DNA of 64,000 bases from Robiginitomaculum sp. (lineage in GTDB: Bacteria > Pseudomonadota > Alphaproteobacteria > Caulobacterales > Maricaulaceae). How positions within the stretch are numbered: position 1 is the stretch's first letter; each line of letters starts with the position of its first letter. The notes below the pieces were generated by a model. That model had not been told where the DNA came from and did no database searches. It saw only the letters and a list, made by a program, of their open reading frames with translations. Below, in pieces: positions 9,556 to 18,997 of the stretch. The stretch is taken from NCBI GenBank assembly GCA_026982415.1, contig JALSHE010000001.1:1-64000 (forward strand). Reading direction: 5' to 3'. A program made the translations under genes and the position numbers.

Positions 9556-10370
9556 TTTTGCCCCGGTACATGGCCTAGTTTTTTGCTTAACTTATAGAGT
9601 TTCAAAGTCTTGGCCAGATCTGGGTGGGCTTGGGTGAAACGGACATAGTTTTCGCCACTGTTTTTAAATCTGCTGAGGAGCGTCTCTGTGCTTTCCAGAC
9701 CAAGGTGCAAGGCCGGAATGTCCGCATGTTTTAGGCGGTATTTGGCCGAGACCCGCGCCGCCCATTCGCTATCTTCCCAGCCCCAGCCGGTAAAGCCCGT
9801 ATCAAATGGTTCCGCGTCCAAAATGCCCGTGCGCACACACAGATTTGACGAACACACATATTGCGCCCCGTTTTTGCTGCGCGCGTCGGCGCTTAGGCAA
9901 TCGGATGTCTGCGAAAACGCCCGGTGTAGCTCGGTCTCGGCGGATTGTTTTTGATTTGGCACGGTAAAACCGCCAAAGATAATATCGGCAGTGTCTGCGT
10001 TTATTTCGGCCAGATAATCCCTCAGGAAATGTGTTTCGACCGGGCGCATATCCGCATCCAAAAACAACACCCATTTGGCTTTGGCTTGGGATTTCAGATA
10101 ATTGCGGGCAAAGGAGCGGCCTTGGTTTTGCTCGGCGAAAAACAAGGAGACGGGCGCAGTGCTTTTCTTTGCCGTACTGATGAGGCGCGCATTAACATTG
10201 GCATTGCCCGTACCGTCATCATACATTAAAATTTCGACCAACCCAGCAGTTTGCGCTTGAACCAGCAAGTCGTTCAAGAGCAGCACGGGGTCATCGTGAT
10301 AATAGGGCACCAAAATGGATAAAGTCGGCTTTGTTGTCTTGGCTACATTATTTTTAAATGTCTCTATCAT
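9441..10370 (-). CDS. Family 2 glycosyltransferase
   Basis: LSILVPYYHDDPVLLLNDLLVQ, WVLFLDADMRPVETHFL, GFTGWGWEDSEWAARV. Confidence 0.88.
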   Translation of the reverse strand: MIETFKNNVAKTTKPTLSILVPYYHDDPVLLLNDLLVQAQTAGLVEILMYDDGTGNANVNARLISTAKKSTAPVSLFFAEQNQGRSFARNYLKSQAKAKWVLFLDADMRPVETHFLRDYLAEINADTADIIFGGFTVPNQKQSAETELHRAFSQTSDCLSADARSKNGAQYVCSSNLCVRTGILDAEPFDTGFTGWGWEDSEWAARVSAKYRLKHADIPALHLGLESTETLLSRFKNSGENYVRFTQAHPDLAKTLKLYKLSKKLGHVPGQKWMRPMLKFLVRTSALPTKLRLIALKLWRASWYAEVMT

Positions 10371-11845
10371 GTCCTTGCCTCAACCTTAGAGGTCTTTAGG
10401 CGGGCTTTAGCCTTACCCCAAAAATCAATGACGATTTCTCGGCAATTGGCTGCGTTTACTGCGAAAGCGACAAAGCCATAGACCACAGCCCCGACCCCGG
10501 CTTTAACCAAAAGCTCGGCGAAATCAGGTAAAGTGTCTACGGCGGACGGTAAAGCAAGAACCGCCCCAGCCATGACCAAACAGGCGAAGGTACATTGCAC
10601 CAATGCTTTGAGGGGCAATGGTAATGGGAAAGACCGTCTTGCCACCACTAAGGTCAAGACTAAGCCAACACCGTAAGCCATTAAAGTCGCCCACACTGCG
10701 CCCATAAGGCCGTGAATGGGGATGAGCCAAATGTTAAGGCCGATATTGAGCAAAACGGGCAGAACCATAGTCGCGGCCAGCGTTCCGGTTTTGCGCGACA
10801 GCATAAAGGCGCGCTGGGCGTAATAGGTGATAAACCCGTTCATGACACCCGCAAAGGCAATCCACGGCATGATGGACACGGCCTGTTCGCGCACGGATTC
10901 GCCCAGAATGAACCCTGCAGGTTCGGCGACAAGCGCGACACCTGTGGCGGCGGGCAGAATGATGAGGAGTAAAAACTCACCGTAGCTTTTCAAAATCTTT
11001 TTGGTTTTCTCCAAGCCCTCTTGCTCTAGCGTGGTGATGGCTATGGGGGTAACGGCCATGGCTATCCAGACGAATAACACATCCAGAGAACGGTTGGCGA
11101 GATTATAGCCAGCATTATATTCACCAACCGAGAGATCACCCATATAATGGGCGATGAAGAACAGATCGCCTTGGGATAGAATATAGGCCAGCATGAGCGA
11201 AAAACATATGGGCATGCCGTAAGCAAAATAGGCGCGGGCACGGCGTTTCTCAAATTTGCCGCCTTTGGTTTGTTTGAGCATAAACGGCAAATCGATCAGC
11301 AATGCCAACACAGTACCTGCTATAATTCCGATAAACGGTGCCACTTCGCGCAGAGGTGTCACCAAAATAAGAATAATCCCCGCACTAAAGCCGAGCAGGC
11401 TCTGGGTGGAATGAATGGCGCTATATCGCCCAATGCGGTGCGCCGCTTTATGGGCTTCGATACCGATATTATATGTGAGGGTTAAACAAGTAGAGGCGAA
11501 TGCAAATGCCAACAGGGTTTTCATAGTAGCGGAAATCGGCAGTATATAAACCAGCCCCATCATAATCGGCAGGCCGATAATACCCATGCTTATAGCAGTG
11601 ACATAGCTAGTCTTTAGGTGGGAAGCCAACTCGCCGCGCCGTTCAGCCCTTGCATAAAACCGCGCCATAGCGGCCTCTATCCAAGTAAACACCACCATGT
11701 GGATGAAATGCAAGCTGGCAATCGCCAAGGCATAGCGGCCAAATTCGGCGCCGTCCAACAGCCGCGTCAAAATGGCAATCGTACCAAAGCTGATAATGAT
11801 ATTGGCCAGATTAACCGGGACATATCCAAGCATTTGTTTCCACAT
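10367..11845 (-). CDS. Polysaccharide biosynthesis flippase (Wzx / MATE-like)
   Basis: Approx. 12-14 TM; EFGRYALAIASLHFIHMVVFTWIEAAMARFYAR. Confidence 0.85.
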   Translation of the reverse strand: MWKQMLGYVPVNLANIIISFGTIAILTRLLDGAEFGRYALAIASLHFIHMVVFTWIEAAMARFYARAERRGELASHLKTSYVTAISMGIIGLPIMMGLVYILPISATMKTLLAFAFASTCLTLTYNIGIEAHKAAHRIGRYSAIHSTQSLLGFSAGIILILVTPLREVAPFIGIIAGTVLALLIDLPFMLKQTKGGKFEKRRARAYFAYGMPICFSLMLAYILSQGDLFFIAHYMGDLSVGEYNAGYNLANRSLDVLFVWIAMAVTPIAITTLEQEGLEKTKKILKSYGEFLLLIILPAATGVALVAEPAGFILGESVREQAVSIMPWIAFAGVMNGFITYYAQRAFMLSRKTGTLAATMVLPVLLNIGLNIWLIPIHGLMGAVWATLMAYGVGLVLTLVVARRSFPLPLPLKALVQCTFACLVMAGAVLALPSAVDTLPDFAELLVKAGVGAVVYGFVAFAVNAANCREIVIDFWGKAKARLKTSKVEART

Positions 11846-11852
11846 ACCCAGG

Positions 11853-13496
11853 CTACCTATCGTTTTCGCTGTCGCCGAGCAAGCACGGCAAGGTTTTGAC
11901 CATAATCATCAGGTCGAACAACACGCTGGAGCGTTCAATATATTCAATATCCAACTGTACCCGCCGTGCCACACCTTCGGCGTCGTGCAAGGGGCCGCGT
12001 GAACCATTGATTTGCGCCCAGCCTGTCAGGCCGGGTTTAACTTTGAGGCGGTGAGCATATTCGTCGACCAATTTATAAGTTTCGATATCGCCAGTATGCA
12101 TACCAACCGCATGGGGGCGCGGCCCGACAAGGGACATATCGCCCTTTAGGACATTGAGCAGTTGCGGCAGTTCGTCCAAGCTGGTTTTGCGGATAAACCG
12201 CCCGACCTTTGTAACGCGGCTATCACCTTTGGTGACCTGTGAGCGGGCAGATTTGTCTTCGTCTTCGACCTTGAGAGAGCGAAATTTAAACACGTCGAAT
12301 ATCCGGTTGTTAAAGCCCTGGCGTTTCTGTTTGAACAGAACCGGGCCGGGGCTATCCAGTTTAATCGCCAGCGCAATAATGGCCAGCACGGGCGCACCGA
12401 ACAAAAGAGCCGTACCGCTTATGGCGATGTCCATAAAGCGTTTGGCGAAGACGGCACTGCCTGAAAATGTTTTACCTGAAATATCGCGGGTGCCGATGGC
12501 GGCGATCTGGGTGAGGCGTTGCTGCACATGGTTCAGATTTTCAAATTCGTCGACCACAAAGGCGATACGGTTGGGTAATTGACGCACTTGATTGACAAAG
12601 GCGGTTTTGCGGGCTTCGGCCAAATTGGGCAGGGTCACGATAATCCTGTCCACATAGGGCAGGGCGTCCCAACCCAGCATATCCTTAATTTTGCCCACAA
12701 CCGGAACCCCGTGAATATTGTGGGGTGCGCGAGACAGGCGTTCGTCGAATATGGCTAAAATATTCAGCTCTCTGGTGCGGGCATTTTCCTCAATCAGCCT
12801 GCGCGCCGCTTCTGTCGCGCCGAGCATAACAATGGTCGGGATAAGCTGCCCGCGTTCGTGCTGGCGCTTAATCCATATATAATAGACCGTGTGCAAAACC
12901 AGAAGCGTCGCGGTGGCCAATAGGCCGGATATGGCGAGTGCGTCCGGCAAGAATGTATCGGGCTTGGCGATCAAGGCGATGGCCAGCCAAACGCCGAGCG
13001 CCGCTGCCGCCCCCAGCATGACTTTTTTCATGTGAGCGCCGTAGGTTTCAGCCGGGGAAAACTGGTGAGCCTTGACTAAAAACAGTGCCGTAAAAAAACC
13101 AATAGCGCCTGTTAGGCCTGCGGCAAGGGGCGCCAGCACGGCTTTGTTATTGATACCGATATAACCGCTCCATATAGAGATCAAAATCACAGCCGTAACG
13201 CACAGGGCGTCTATAGTGCGCAAGCTAAACCGTAGCGCTGCCATATTACCCGTTTGCGCCGGGAAGTGAATATCCGAGAGCTTTACCCGAGGGCGATCTT
13301 TGGGTTCTTGGTGTGTTTTTTCAACCCGGGCTTTGGCACGTGTTTGGGCAGGTGTTTGTGATCGCGTTTGGGTGCGGCGCGCAAATGCTTCGACGGTTTC
13401 CACTTGCCGTTTTTGCACCGGAACACTCCCACCTTGCGGCGGTTTTTTCGTAAGATTATTGGCCGAGTCCACACCCGAATTTTTTAACTGTTTCAT
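11853..13496 (-). CDS. Undecaprenyl-phosphate sugar phosphotransferase (WcaJ-like)
   Basis: C-terminal KRFMDIAISGTALLFGAPVLAIIALAIKLDSPGPVLFKQKRQGFNNRIFDVFKFRS, SLDELPQLLNVLKGDMSLVGPRPHA, KPGLTGWAQINGSRG. Confidence 0.92.
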   Translation of the reverse strand: MKQLKNSGVDSANNLTKKPPQGGSVPVQKRQVETVEAFARRTQTRSQTPAQTRAKARVEKTHQEPKDRPRVKLSDIHFPAQTGNMAALRFSLRTIDALCVTAVILISIWSGYIGINNKAVLAPLAAGLTGAIGFFTALFLVKAHQFSPAETYGAHMKKVMLGAAAALGVWLAIALIAKPDTFLPDALAISGLLATATLLVLHTVYYIWIKRQHERGQLIPTIVMLGATEAARRLIEENARTRELNILAIFDERLSRAPHNIHGVPVVGKIKDMLGWDALPYVDRIIVTLPNLAEARKTAFVNQVRQLPNRIAFVVDEFENLNHVQQRLTQIAAIGTRDISGKTFSGSAVFAKRFMDIAISGTALLFGAPVLAIIALAIKLDSPGPVLFKQKRQGFNNRIFDVFKFRSLKVEDEDKSARSQVTKGDSRVTKVGRFIRKTSLDELPQLLNVLKGDMSLVGPRPHAVGMHTGDIETYKLVDEYAHRLKVKPGLTGWAQINGSRGPLHDAEGVARRVQLDIEYIERSSVLFDLMIMVKTLPCLLGDSENDR

Positions 13497-13773
13497 TCAA
13501 CCCACCATATCGGGGCGTCCCATATTTGGGGTACCCACTATTATTATTTCGTGCAATCTATCCCAATAGGGAAAATAATGCGTAAACAAGGAGCGGTTTT
13601 TTTGTATCAATCGCAAGCGGTTGTCGTTAATTTTCTATGAGTTTGTACCGAAACGAGGCGCAAGTCTGTGGGTATGGTTAATTTTAGGCTAATTTTGAAT
13701 TTAAGTGAAAGTTCTTGGTAAATTTATCATTCCGCTCTTGCAGACACCGCAAGTCTGCGCTAATCCCCCGCTC

Positions 13774-13864
13774 GGAGACGTGGCCGAGTGGTCGAAGGCG
13801 CTCCCCTGCTAAGGGAGTATGGGTCATAAGCCCATCGAGGGTTCGAATCCCTTCGTCTCCGCCA
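13774..13864 (+). tRNA. tRNA-Ser(GCT) with encoded CCA
   Basis: GGAGACG acceptor pairs with CGTCTCC; anticodon loop CTGCTAA; long variable arm; GGTTCGAATCC T-arm; ends GCCA. Confidence 0.95.
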
Positions 13865-13899
13865 TTGCCTTCGAAAGCAAGGCAGCCTAAATGAGTAGT

Positions 13900-13928
13900 C
13901 AACCCGGAACTAAACCGTGACAAGTCCA
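13900..13928. repeat. Putative solo IS terminal sequence, copy 2
   Basis: caacccggaactaaaccgtgacaagtcca; 28/29 match to 83..111; 36 bp downstream of tRNA-Ser. Confidence 0.5.
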
Positions 13929-14095
13929 AATTACCGCATGCTCAAATATTATCCTTGAAAACTCTAAAAGAAGTTAGAGATGCACTTAAAAAGCGATCAG
14001 GTGGCGGTGGGTAGGCATTATCGGTTCCCAACTAGTAACCTTTCATTAACGCAAAAAGGCTCGACTTAGTTATCGTGTTCGCTTAGTGTTCTCCT

Positions 14096-14632
14096 ATGAG
14101 AACCAAAACACATAAAAGGATTCGGATATTTGGGATTGACCCTTCTTTGGTTAAATGTGGCTGGGGTGTGGTGGAGGCTGAGGGGTTGAAGATTACCCAT
14201 ATTGGTCACGGCGTGATAAAACCTGCCGCCAATCAGGATATGGCACTGCGGCTGAACCAGCTATATGATGAGCTGTCTGAATTGATAAATGTCTTTGCGC
14301 CCGACGAAGCGGCGGTGGAGGAAGTGTTTATGAACAATAATCCGGCGTCTGCGATGAAGCTCGGCCATGCGCGGGCAGTGTGTTTGCTGGCACCTGCTCA
14401 GGCCGGGCTATATGTGGGTGAATACTCGGCCAAGAAGGTCAAGAAATCTGTGGTCGGTACGGGCCAGGCCGACAAAGCCCAAGTCGCGGCCATGATGAAT
14501 GTCTTGCTGCCGGGGCAAAACCTAAAGGCTGGCGACGCGGCAGATGCCCTCGCCATAGCCATCTGCCACGCCCACCGCGCCAGCGCGGCGGGGGCTTTGC
14601 ATAATGTGATGAGACGGGGGAGTTTGGTATGA
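14096..14632 (+). CDS. ruvC: Crossover junction endodeoxyribonuclease RuvC
   Basis: RIFGIDPSLVKCGWGVVE, AAVEEVFMNNNPASAMKLGHARAVCLL, DAADALAIAICHAH. Confidence 0.95.
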   Translation: MRTKTHKRIRIFGIDPSLVKCGWGVVEAEGLKITHIGHGVIKPAANQDMALRLNQLYDELSELINVFAPDEAAVEEVFMNNNPASAMKLGHARAVCLLAPAQAGLYVGEYSAKKVKKSVVGTGQADKAQVAAMMNVLLPGQNLKAGDAADALAIAICHAHRASAAGALHNVMRRGSLV

Positions 14633-14648
14633 TACAAATAAGGAATAT

Positions 14649-14736
14649 TGTAGGGTGGATTAGCGTTCTTACGCGTAATCCACCTTTGGTGTACGCTAGT
14701 GGTGGATTACGGCCAAGAGGCCTAATCCACCCTACA
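14649..14736. repeat. Dispersed palindromic repeat, copy 2 (ruvC-ruvA spacer)
   Basis: tgtagggtggatta ... taatccaccctaca with an internal second hairpin. Confidence 0.85.
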
Positions 14737-14753
14737 GGCTCGGAGGCCACATC

Positions 14754-15374
14754 ATGATAGGCATGCTAAAAGGCATAGTAATTGTCATCGGTGCGGATGA
14801 AGCTATAATTGATGTGAACGGGGTAGGGTATTTGGTTAAGTGTTCGGGGCGGACTTTGTCGACGCTGTGTGTAGGCGCAGAAGCCATTTTACATGTGGAA
14901 ACTCATGTGCGCGAACAGGCGATTACTTTGTTTGGGTTTTCCGGTGAGGAAGAACGGGCTTGGTTTGTACGCTTGCAATTGGTGCAGAAAGTCGGGCCGA
15001 AAGCGGCGCTGGCTATTTTAGATATTATGCGGCCTAGCGAGATTTTATCGGCGGCGTCCTTGGAAGATAAAGCTGCATTCGCCCGTGCAAATGGTGTCGG
15101 CCCAAGTTTGGCCGGACGGCTTGTGGTTGAATTATCCGGCAAGCCGCCGCCCAAGGGCAGGGGGTTTGCCCCGGCATTTGCGGATGCGGGCGGTGATGTG
15201 CGGGTGGTGGAAAGCAAGGATGCAGGCATCCAAAAGGACGCGGTCTCGGCGCTGGTTAATCTCGGGATAGACCATTCACAGGCTATACGCGCCGTTGCTC
15301 ACGCGCTAAAAGCGAATTCTGAACTTGATTTAAACGCGCTGGTCAAGGCGGCGCTGAAGGAGTTATCAGGGTGA
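14754..15374 (+). CDS. ruvA: Holliday junction DNA helicase RuvA
   Basis: MIGMLKGIVIVIGADEAIIDVNGVGYLVKCS, LFGFSGEEERAWFVRLQLVQKVGPKAALAIL. Confidence 0.95.
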   Translation: MIGMLKGIVIVIGADEAIIDVNGVGYLVKCSGRTLSTLCVGAEAILHVETHVREQAITLFGFSGEEERAWFVRLQLVQKVGPKAALAILDIMRPSEILSAASLEDKAAFARANGVGPSLAGRLVVELSGKPPPKGRGFAPAFADAGGDVRVVESKDAGIQKDAVSALVNLGIDHSQAIRAVAHALKANSELDLNALVKAALKELSG

Positions 15375-15387
15375 TAAATTTACCTTT

Positions 15388-15496
15388 AAACCCGCTCATT
15401 CCTGCAAAAGCGGGAATCCAGTTTAAACAAAATGTGCGAGCCTTGCTCGCTCTTTATTCGCTGGATACCCAGTCGTGGCTGGGTATGAGCGGGTTT
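15388..15496. repeat. Second dispersed palindromic repeat family, copy A (ruvA-ruvB spacer)
   Basis: aaacccgctcat...atgagcgggttt outer arms; core tgtgcgag(c)nttgctcgctctttattcgctggatacccagtcgtngctgggtatgagcg shared with 63639..63768. Confidence 0.8.
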
Positions 15497-15510
15497 GTTA
15501 GGTGGGGAAA

Positions 15511-16551
15511 ATGAATGATGAGCGTATCATAGACGGCGCACCGCAAATGGGGGACCGCAATGACAAGGCGCTACGGCCTTTGGCGTTTGAGGATTTCGTT
15601 GGCCAAAAGGCGTCCATTGCTAATCTCAAGGTCTTTGTTGATGCGGCAGGGCGGCGCGGTGAGGCTATGGATCATGTGATGCTTTCGGGGCCGCCGGGTC
15701 TTGGCAAAACCACATTGGCGCAAATTATTGCCCGGGAGCTTGGCGTCAATTTTCGCGCCACCTCTGGCCCCGTCATATCCAAGGCCGGAGATTTAGCGGC
15801 GCTATTGACCAATATGGAGCCGCGCGATGTTTTGTTTATTGATGAAATTCACAGGCTCAATCCAACAGTTGAGGAAATCTTGTACCCGGCCATGGAAGAC
15901 TATGAACTGGACCTCATCATCGGCGAAGGGCCAGCGGCGCGGAGCATCAAGATAGATTTATCGCCGTTCACGCTTATCGGCGCGACGACGCGGGCAGGGC
16001 TGTTGGCCACACCCTTGCGCGACAGGTTTGGCATTCCGGTGCGGCTGGAATTTTACGACGAGGTCGAACTGACCAAAATTGTGGTGCGCGGCGCTGGTAT
16101 GCTCGGACTGAATGTTAGCGCCGAAGGTGCGCACGAGATTGCACGGCGCGCACGCGGTACACCCCGCGTGGCTGGGCGTCTCTTGCGCCGGGTGCGGGAT
16201 TTGGCAGAGCATGCGAGGGCGGAAGTGATAGATGCCAAGGTCGCCGATGCGGCACTGCTACGGCTCGGGGTCGACGATATTGGTCTGGATAGTCAAGACA
16301 TGCGGTATTTATCGGCACTGTGCGAAATGTTCGGCGGTGGCCCTGTGGGCGCGGATACAATGGCGGCGGCACTGTCCGAAGCCCGTGATGCGTTGGAAGA
16401 TGTGATAGAGCCGTATCTGATACAAAAAGGCTTTTTGCAGCGCACACCGCGTGGTCGGGTGGCAACCCCACACGCATTCGCTCATTTGGGATTGGCGGCA
16501 CCGCTAAAACTAGAAACACCTACACTATTCACTGGATCAGATGATGGATAA
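15511..16551 (+). CDS. ruvB: Holliday junction DNA helicase RuvB
   Basis: [73 protein letters not shown]. Confidence 0.96.
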   Translation: MNDERIIDGAPQMGDRNDKALRPLAFEDFVGQKASIANLKVFVDAAGRRGEAMDHVMLSGPPGLGKTTLAQIIARELGVNFRATSGPVISKAGDLAALLTNMEPRDVLFIDEIHRLNPTVEEILYPAMEDYELDLIIGEGPAARSIKIDLSPFTLIGATTRAGLLATPLRDRFGIPVRLEFYDEVELTKIVVRGAGMLGLNVSAEGAHEIARRARGTPRVAGRLLRRVRDLAEHARAEVIDAKVADAALLRLGVDDIGLDSQDMRYLSALCEMFGGGPVGADTMAAALSEARDALEDVIEPYLIQKGFLQRTPRGRVATPHAFAHLGLAAPLKLETPTLFTGSDDG

Positions 16552-17005
16552 ATTACTTGATAAATCCCAACCTGATATGGGCTATTTCGATGGCCGATTG
16601 CATTACTACCCAATCCGGGTGTTCTATGAGGATACGGATTTTACTGGCGTGGTGTTTTACGCCAATTATTTGCGGTTTATGGAGCGGGCGCGGTCATCGT
16701 TTTTTCGTTTGGCCGGGATAAGCCACGCGGAACTCTTAGAGCGCGACGTGCCGCTCGCATTTGTTATCCGCAAGATTGAAATCGAGTACAAAAAACCTGC
16801 GCGTATTGACGACGCCTTGCTGATTAAAACCAGTTATGACAGATATAAAGGCCCACGTCTCTGGGTCTCTCAAGAGGTTTGGCGGGGCGAGGAGCTTCTG
16901 ACCACCGCATATAGTGAGGCCGCCTGCATAGACTTGAATGGCCGCCCAAGACGCCCAACCCCCGAGATGATAGAGAAATTACAGCCGTATTTTTTGCCGG
17001 GATAA
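16541..17005 (+). CDS. ybgC: Tol-Pal-associated acyl-CoA thioesterase YbgC
   Basis: [34 protein letters not shown]; position upstream of tolQRAB-pal. Confidence 0.92.
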   Translation: MMDKLLDKSQPDMGYFDGRLHYYPIRVFYEDTDFTGVVFYANYLRFMERARSSFFRLAGISHAELLERDVPLAFVIRKIEIEYKKPARIDDALLIKTSYDRYKGPRLWVSQEVWRGEELLTTAYSEAACIDLNGRPRRPTPEMIEKLQPYFLPG

Positions 17006-17100
17006 TATTATTAATAAGACACAAAGTCGTCGCCGGGTATGACCACAAGATACGGGGTTAGGCTTACCCTAAAGGGTCATAAATAAGCTGGTTTTCTGCG

Positions 17101-17553
17101 TTATTCTGGCATTGGCTTTGGCTCATTGACCACATCAAGTGGTTTCTCAACAACTGGTTTCTCAACAACTGGTTTCTCAACATTCAACTCACAAATGTCT
17201 GTCACTTCCTTGTTTTCTTCGTCGACATATATGAGATGTTCTGGCGTGACGACTTTGGTCCACGGTTCGCGGCGCTCAATGGGCGGTGTTTCGATCATAA
17301 TCCATTTTTTTGCGACATCGTCGTAGATTTGTTGTGGTTCTGTCTCGATAGAAACGATTGAGAAGCCGGACTTTGTCACAGCCGGAATTACGACCATTTT
17401 TAAAGTATTGATCGGGATGCAAGTTTGCTCGATCGGCGGCGGTGCCACGATCACTTCTTCCACGGGTTGGGTGGTTGTGCATGCGCCCAGAGTAACAAGT
17501 GGGGCTAGTATTGCAGTAGTGGTAAATACAGATTTCATGTTGCGGCCTTTCAT
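17101..17553 (-). CDS. Putative lipoprotein with short VEKPV tandem repeats, unknown function
   Basis: Lipobox LVTLGAC; VEKPVVEKPVVEKP near the C-terminus. Confidence 0.65.
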   Translation of the reverse strand: MKGRNMKSVFTTTAILAPLVTLGACTTTQPVEEVIVAPPPIEQTCIPINTLKMVVIPAVTKSGFSIVSIETEPQQIYDDVAKKWIMIETPPIERREPWTKVVTPEHLIYVDEENKEVTDICELNVEKPVVEKPVVEKPLDVVNEPKPMPE

Positions 17554-17787
17554 TATATGTCCATGTTTTACACAGAATATACGGCGAAACTATGGCGGGA
17601 ATTGACTAAAGGCAAGACAATAGCACCACTTTACTATTACAATTGAATAAGGTTCGAGGGTTTCCTATGCTTGTGATAGTGATTCCTTGTTGGTGGCGGT
17701 AGCTGATAAATTACCGTCTGTTAATTGGTATTACGCCACAATTTAGCCCAAGACGGTATTTAATATGTAGATGGAGACCTGCTTACA

Positions 17788-18537
17788 ATGAGTTTATTAC
17801 AAATTTTGCCGGAAATAAGCTTGAATATAGGCGTGTCGCCTATGTTGATCGCAAATGCATCGGCTGGAGGTTTTTCGCTGATAGAGCTATTTACCAGTGC
17901 CGACTGGGTTGTTAAATCGATCATGATTGGCTTGGCAATAGCTTCGATTTGGTCGTGGGCGATCATCATAGATAAAACCATAAACTTCCATTTGCTCAAA
18001 AAACGCGCCGCTAGTTTCGAGGAAACATTTTGGTCTGGGCGGACGCTTGACGAACTCGCCGAAGGGCTGGCGGGTGATACTCGTGACCCTATGGGCAGGG
18101 TGTTTACGGCGGCTATGCGCGAGTTTAAAGAGAGCCAGGTCAATCCGCGCGGCAATGATGTTGGCGGCACCCGCGAGCGCATTGACCGGGTTATGGGGCT
18201 AGTGGTCAACCGCGAACTGGCTAAGACTGAGCGCGGCATGACCGTGCTGGCGACGGTTGGTTCCGCATCGGTTTTTATCGGTTTGCTGGGTACGGTTTGG
18301 GGTATTATGAACACGTTTCGCGCTATTGATACGCGGGGAAATATTGACGTGTTGACGATTATACCGGGTATTATGGAAGCTTTATTTGCGACGGCTCTGG
18401 GGCTGGTGGCGGCGATTCCTGCGGTTATATTCTACAATAAATTCACAACTGATTTGGACAGGTATGCGGGCAGGCTCGACGGATATACGGACGAGTTATC
18501 GGCCATATTATCGCGCAAAATTGGCAAAGGTGGTTAG
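17788..18537 (+). CDS. tolQ: TolQ
   Basis: MTVLATVGSASVFIGLLGTVWGIMNTFRAID, GIMEALFATALGLVAAIPAVIFYN; position. Confidence 0.95.
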   Translation: MSLLQILPEISLNIGVSPMLIANASAGGFSLIELFTSADWVVKSIMIGLAIASIWSWAIIIDKTINFHLLKKRAASFEETFWSGRTLDELAEGLAGDTRDPMGRVFTAAMREFKESQVNPRGNDVGGTRERIDRVMGLVVNRELAKTERGMTVLATVGSASVFIGLLGTVWGIMNTFRAIDTRGNIDVLTIIPGIMEALFATALGLVAAIPAVIFYNKFTTDLDRYAGRLDGYTDELSAILSRKIGKGG

Positions 18538-18539
18538 TT

Positions 18540-18983
18540 ATGGCTATGGCGCAAATGGGACGGAGCGGCGGTGGGCGGCGCGGTCGCCGTGGGCGCCGTG
18601 GGCTGAATTCCGAAATTAATGTGACGCCTTTGGTCGACGTGATGTTGGTGCTGATGTTGATATTTATGGTGTTGGCCTCGGTTGTAGCGGCGGGCGTACC
18701 GATTGAACTGCCGAAAACCGATGCCAAGTCCATGCCAACACAGCAAAAACCCTTAACCGTTACCGTCGATATAAACGGCATAATTTACTTGCAAGAAGAA
18801 GTGGTAACGTTGGAAGAACTGAGGCCAAAGCTTATTGCGCTTGCAGGTGAGGGCTATGAAGAGCGGATTTATTTGCGCGGCGATGCGGGCGGTAATTACG
18901 GCCCAGTTATGAAAGCCATGGCCGCAATTAACGCGGCTGGTTTCTCAAATATAGGTTTGGTAACGGATCCTATACAAAAATAG
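18540..18983 (+). CDS. tolR: TolR
   Basis: LNSEINVTPLVDVMLVLMLIFMVLASVV. Confidence 0.95.
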   Translation: MAMAQMGRSGGGRRGRRGRRGLNSEINVTPLVDVMLVLMLIFMVLASVVAAGVPIELPKTDAKSMPTQQKPLTVTVDINGIIYLQEEVVTLEELRPKLIALAGEGYEERIYLRGDAGGNYGPVMKAMAAINAAGFSNIGLVTDPIQK

Positions 18984-18997
18984 GGCACATTCACTTT

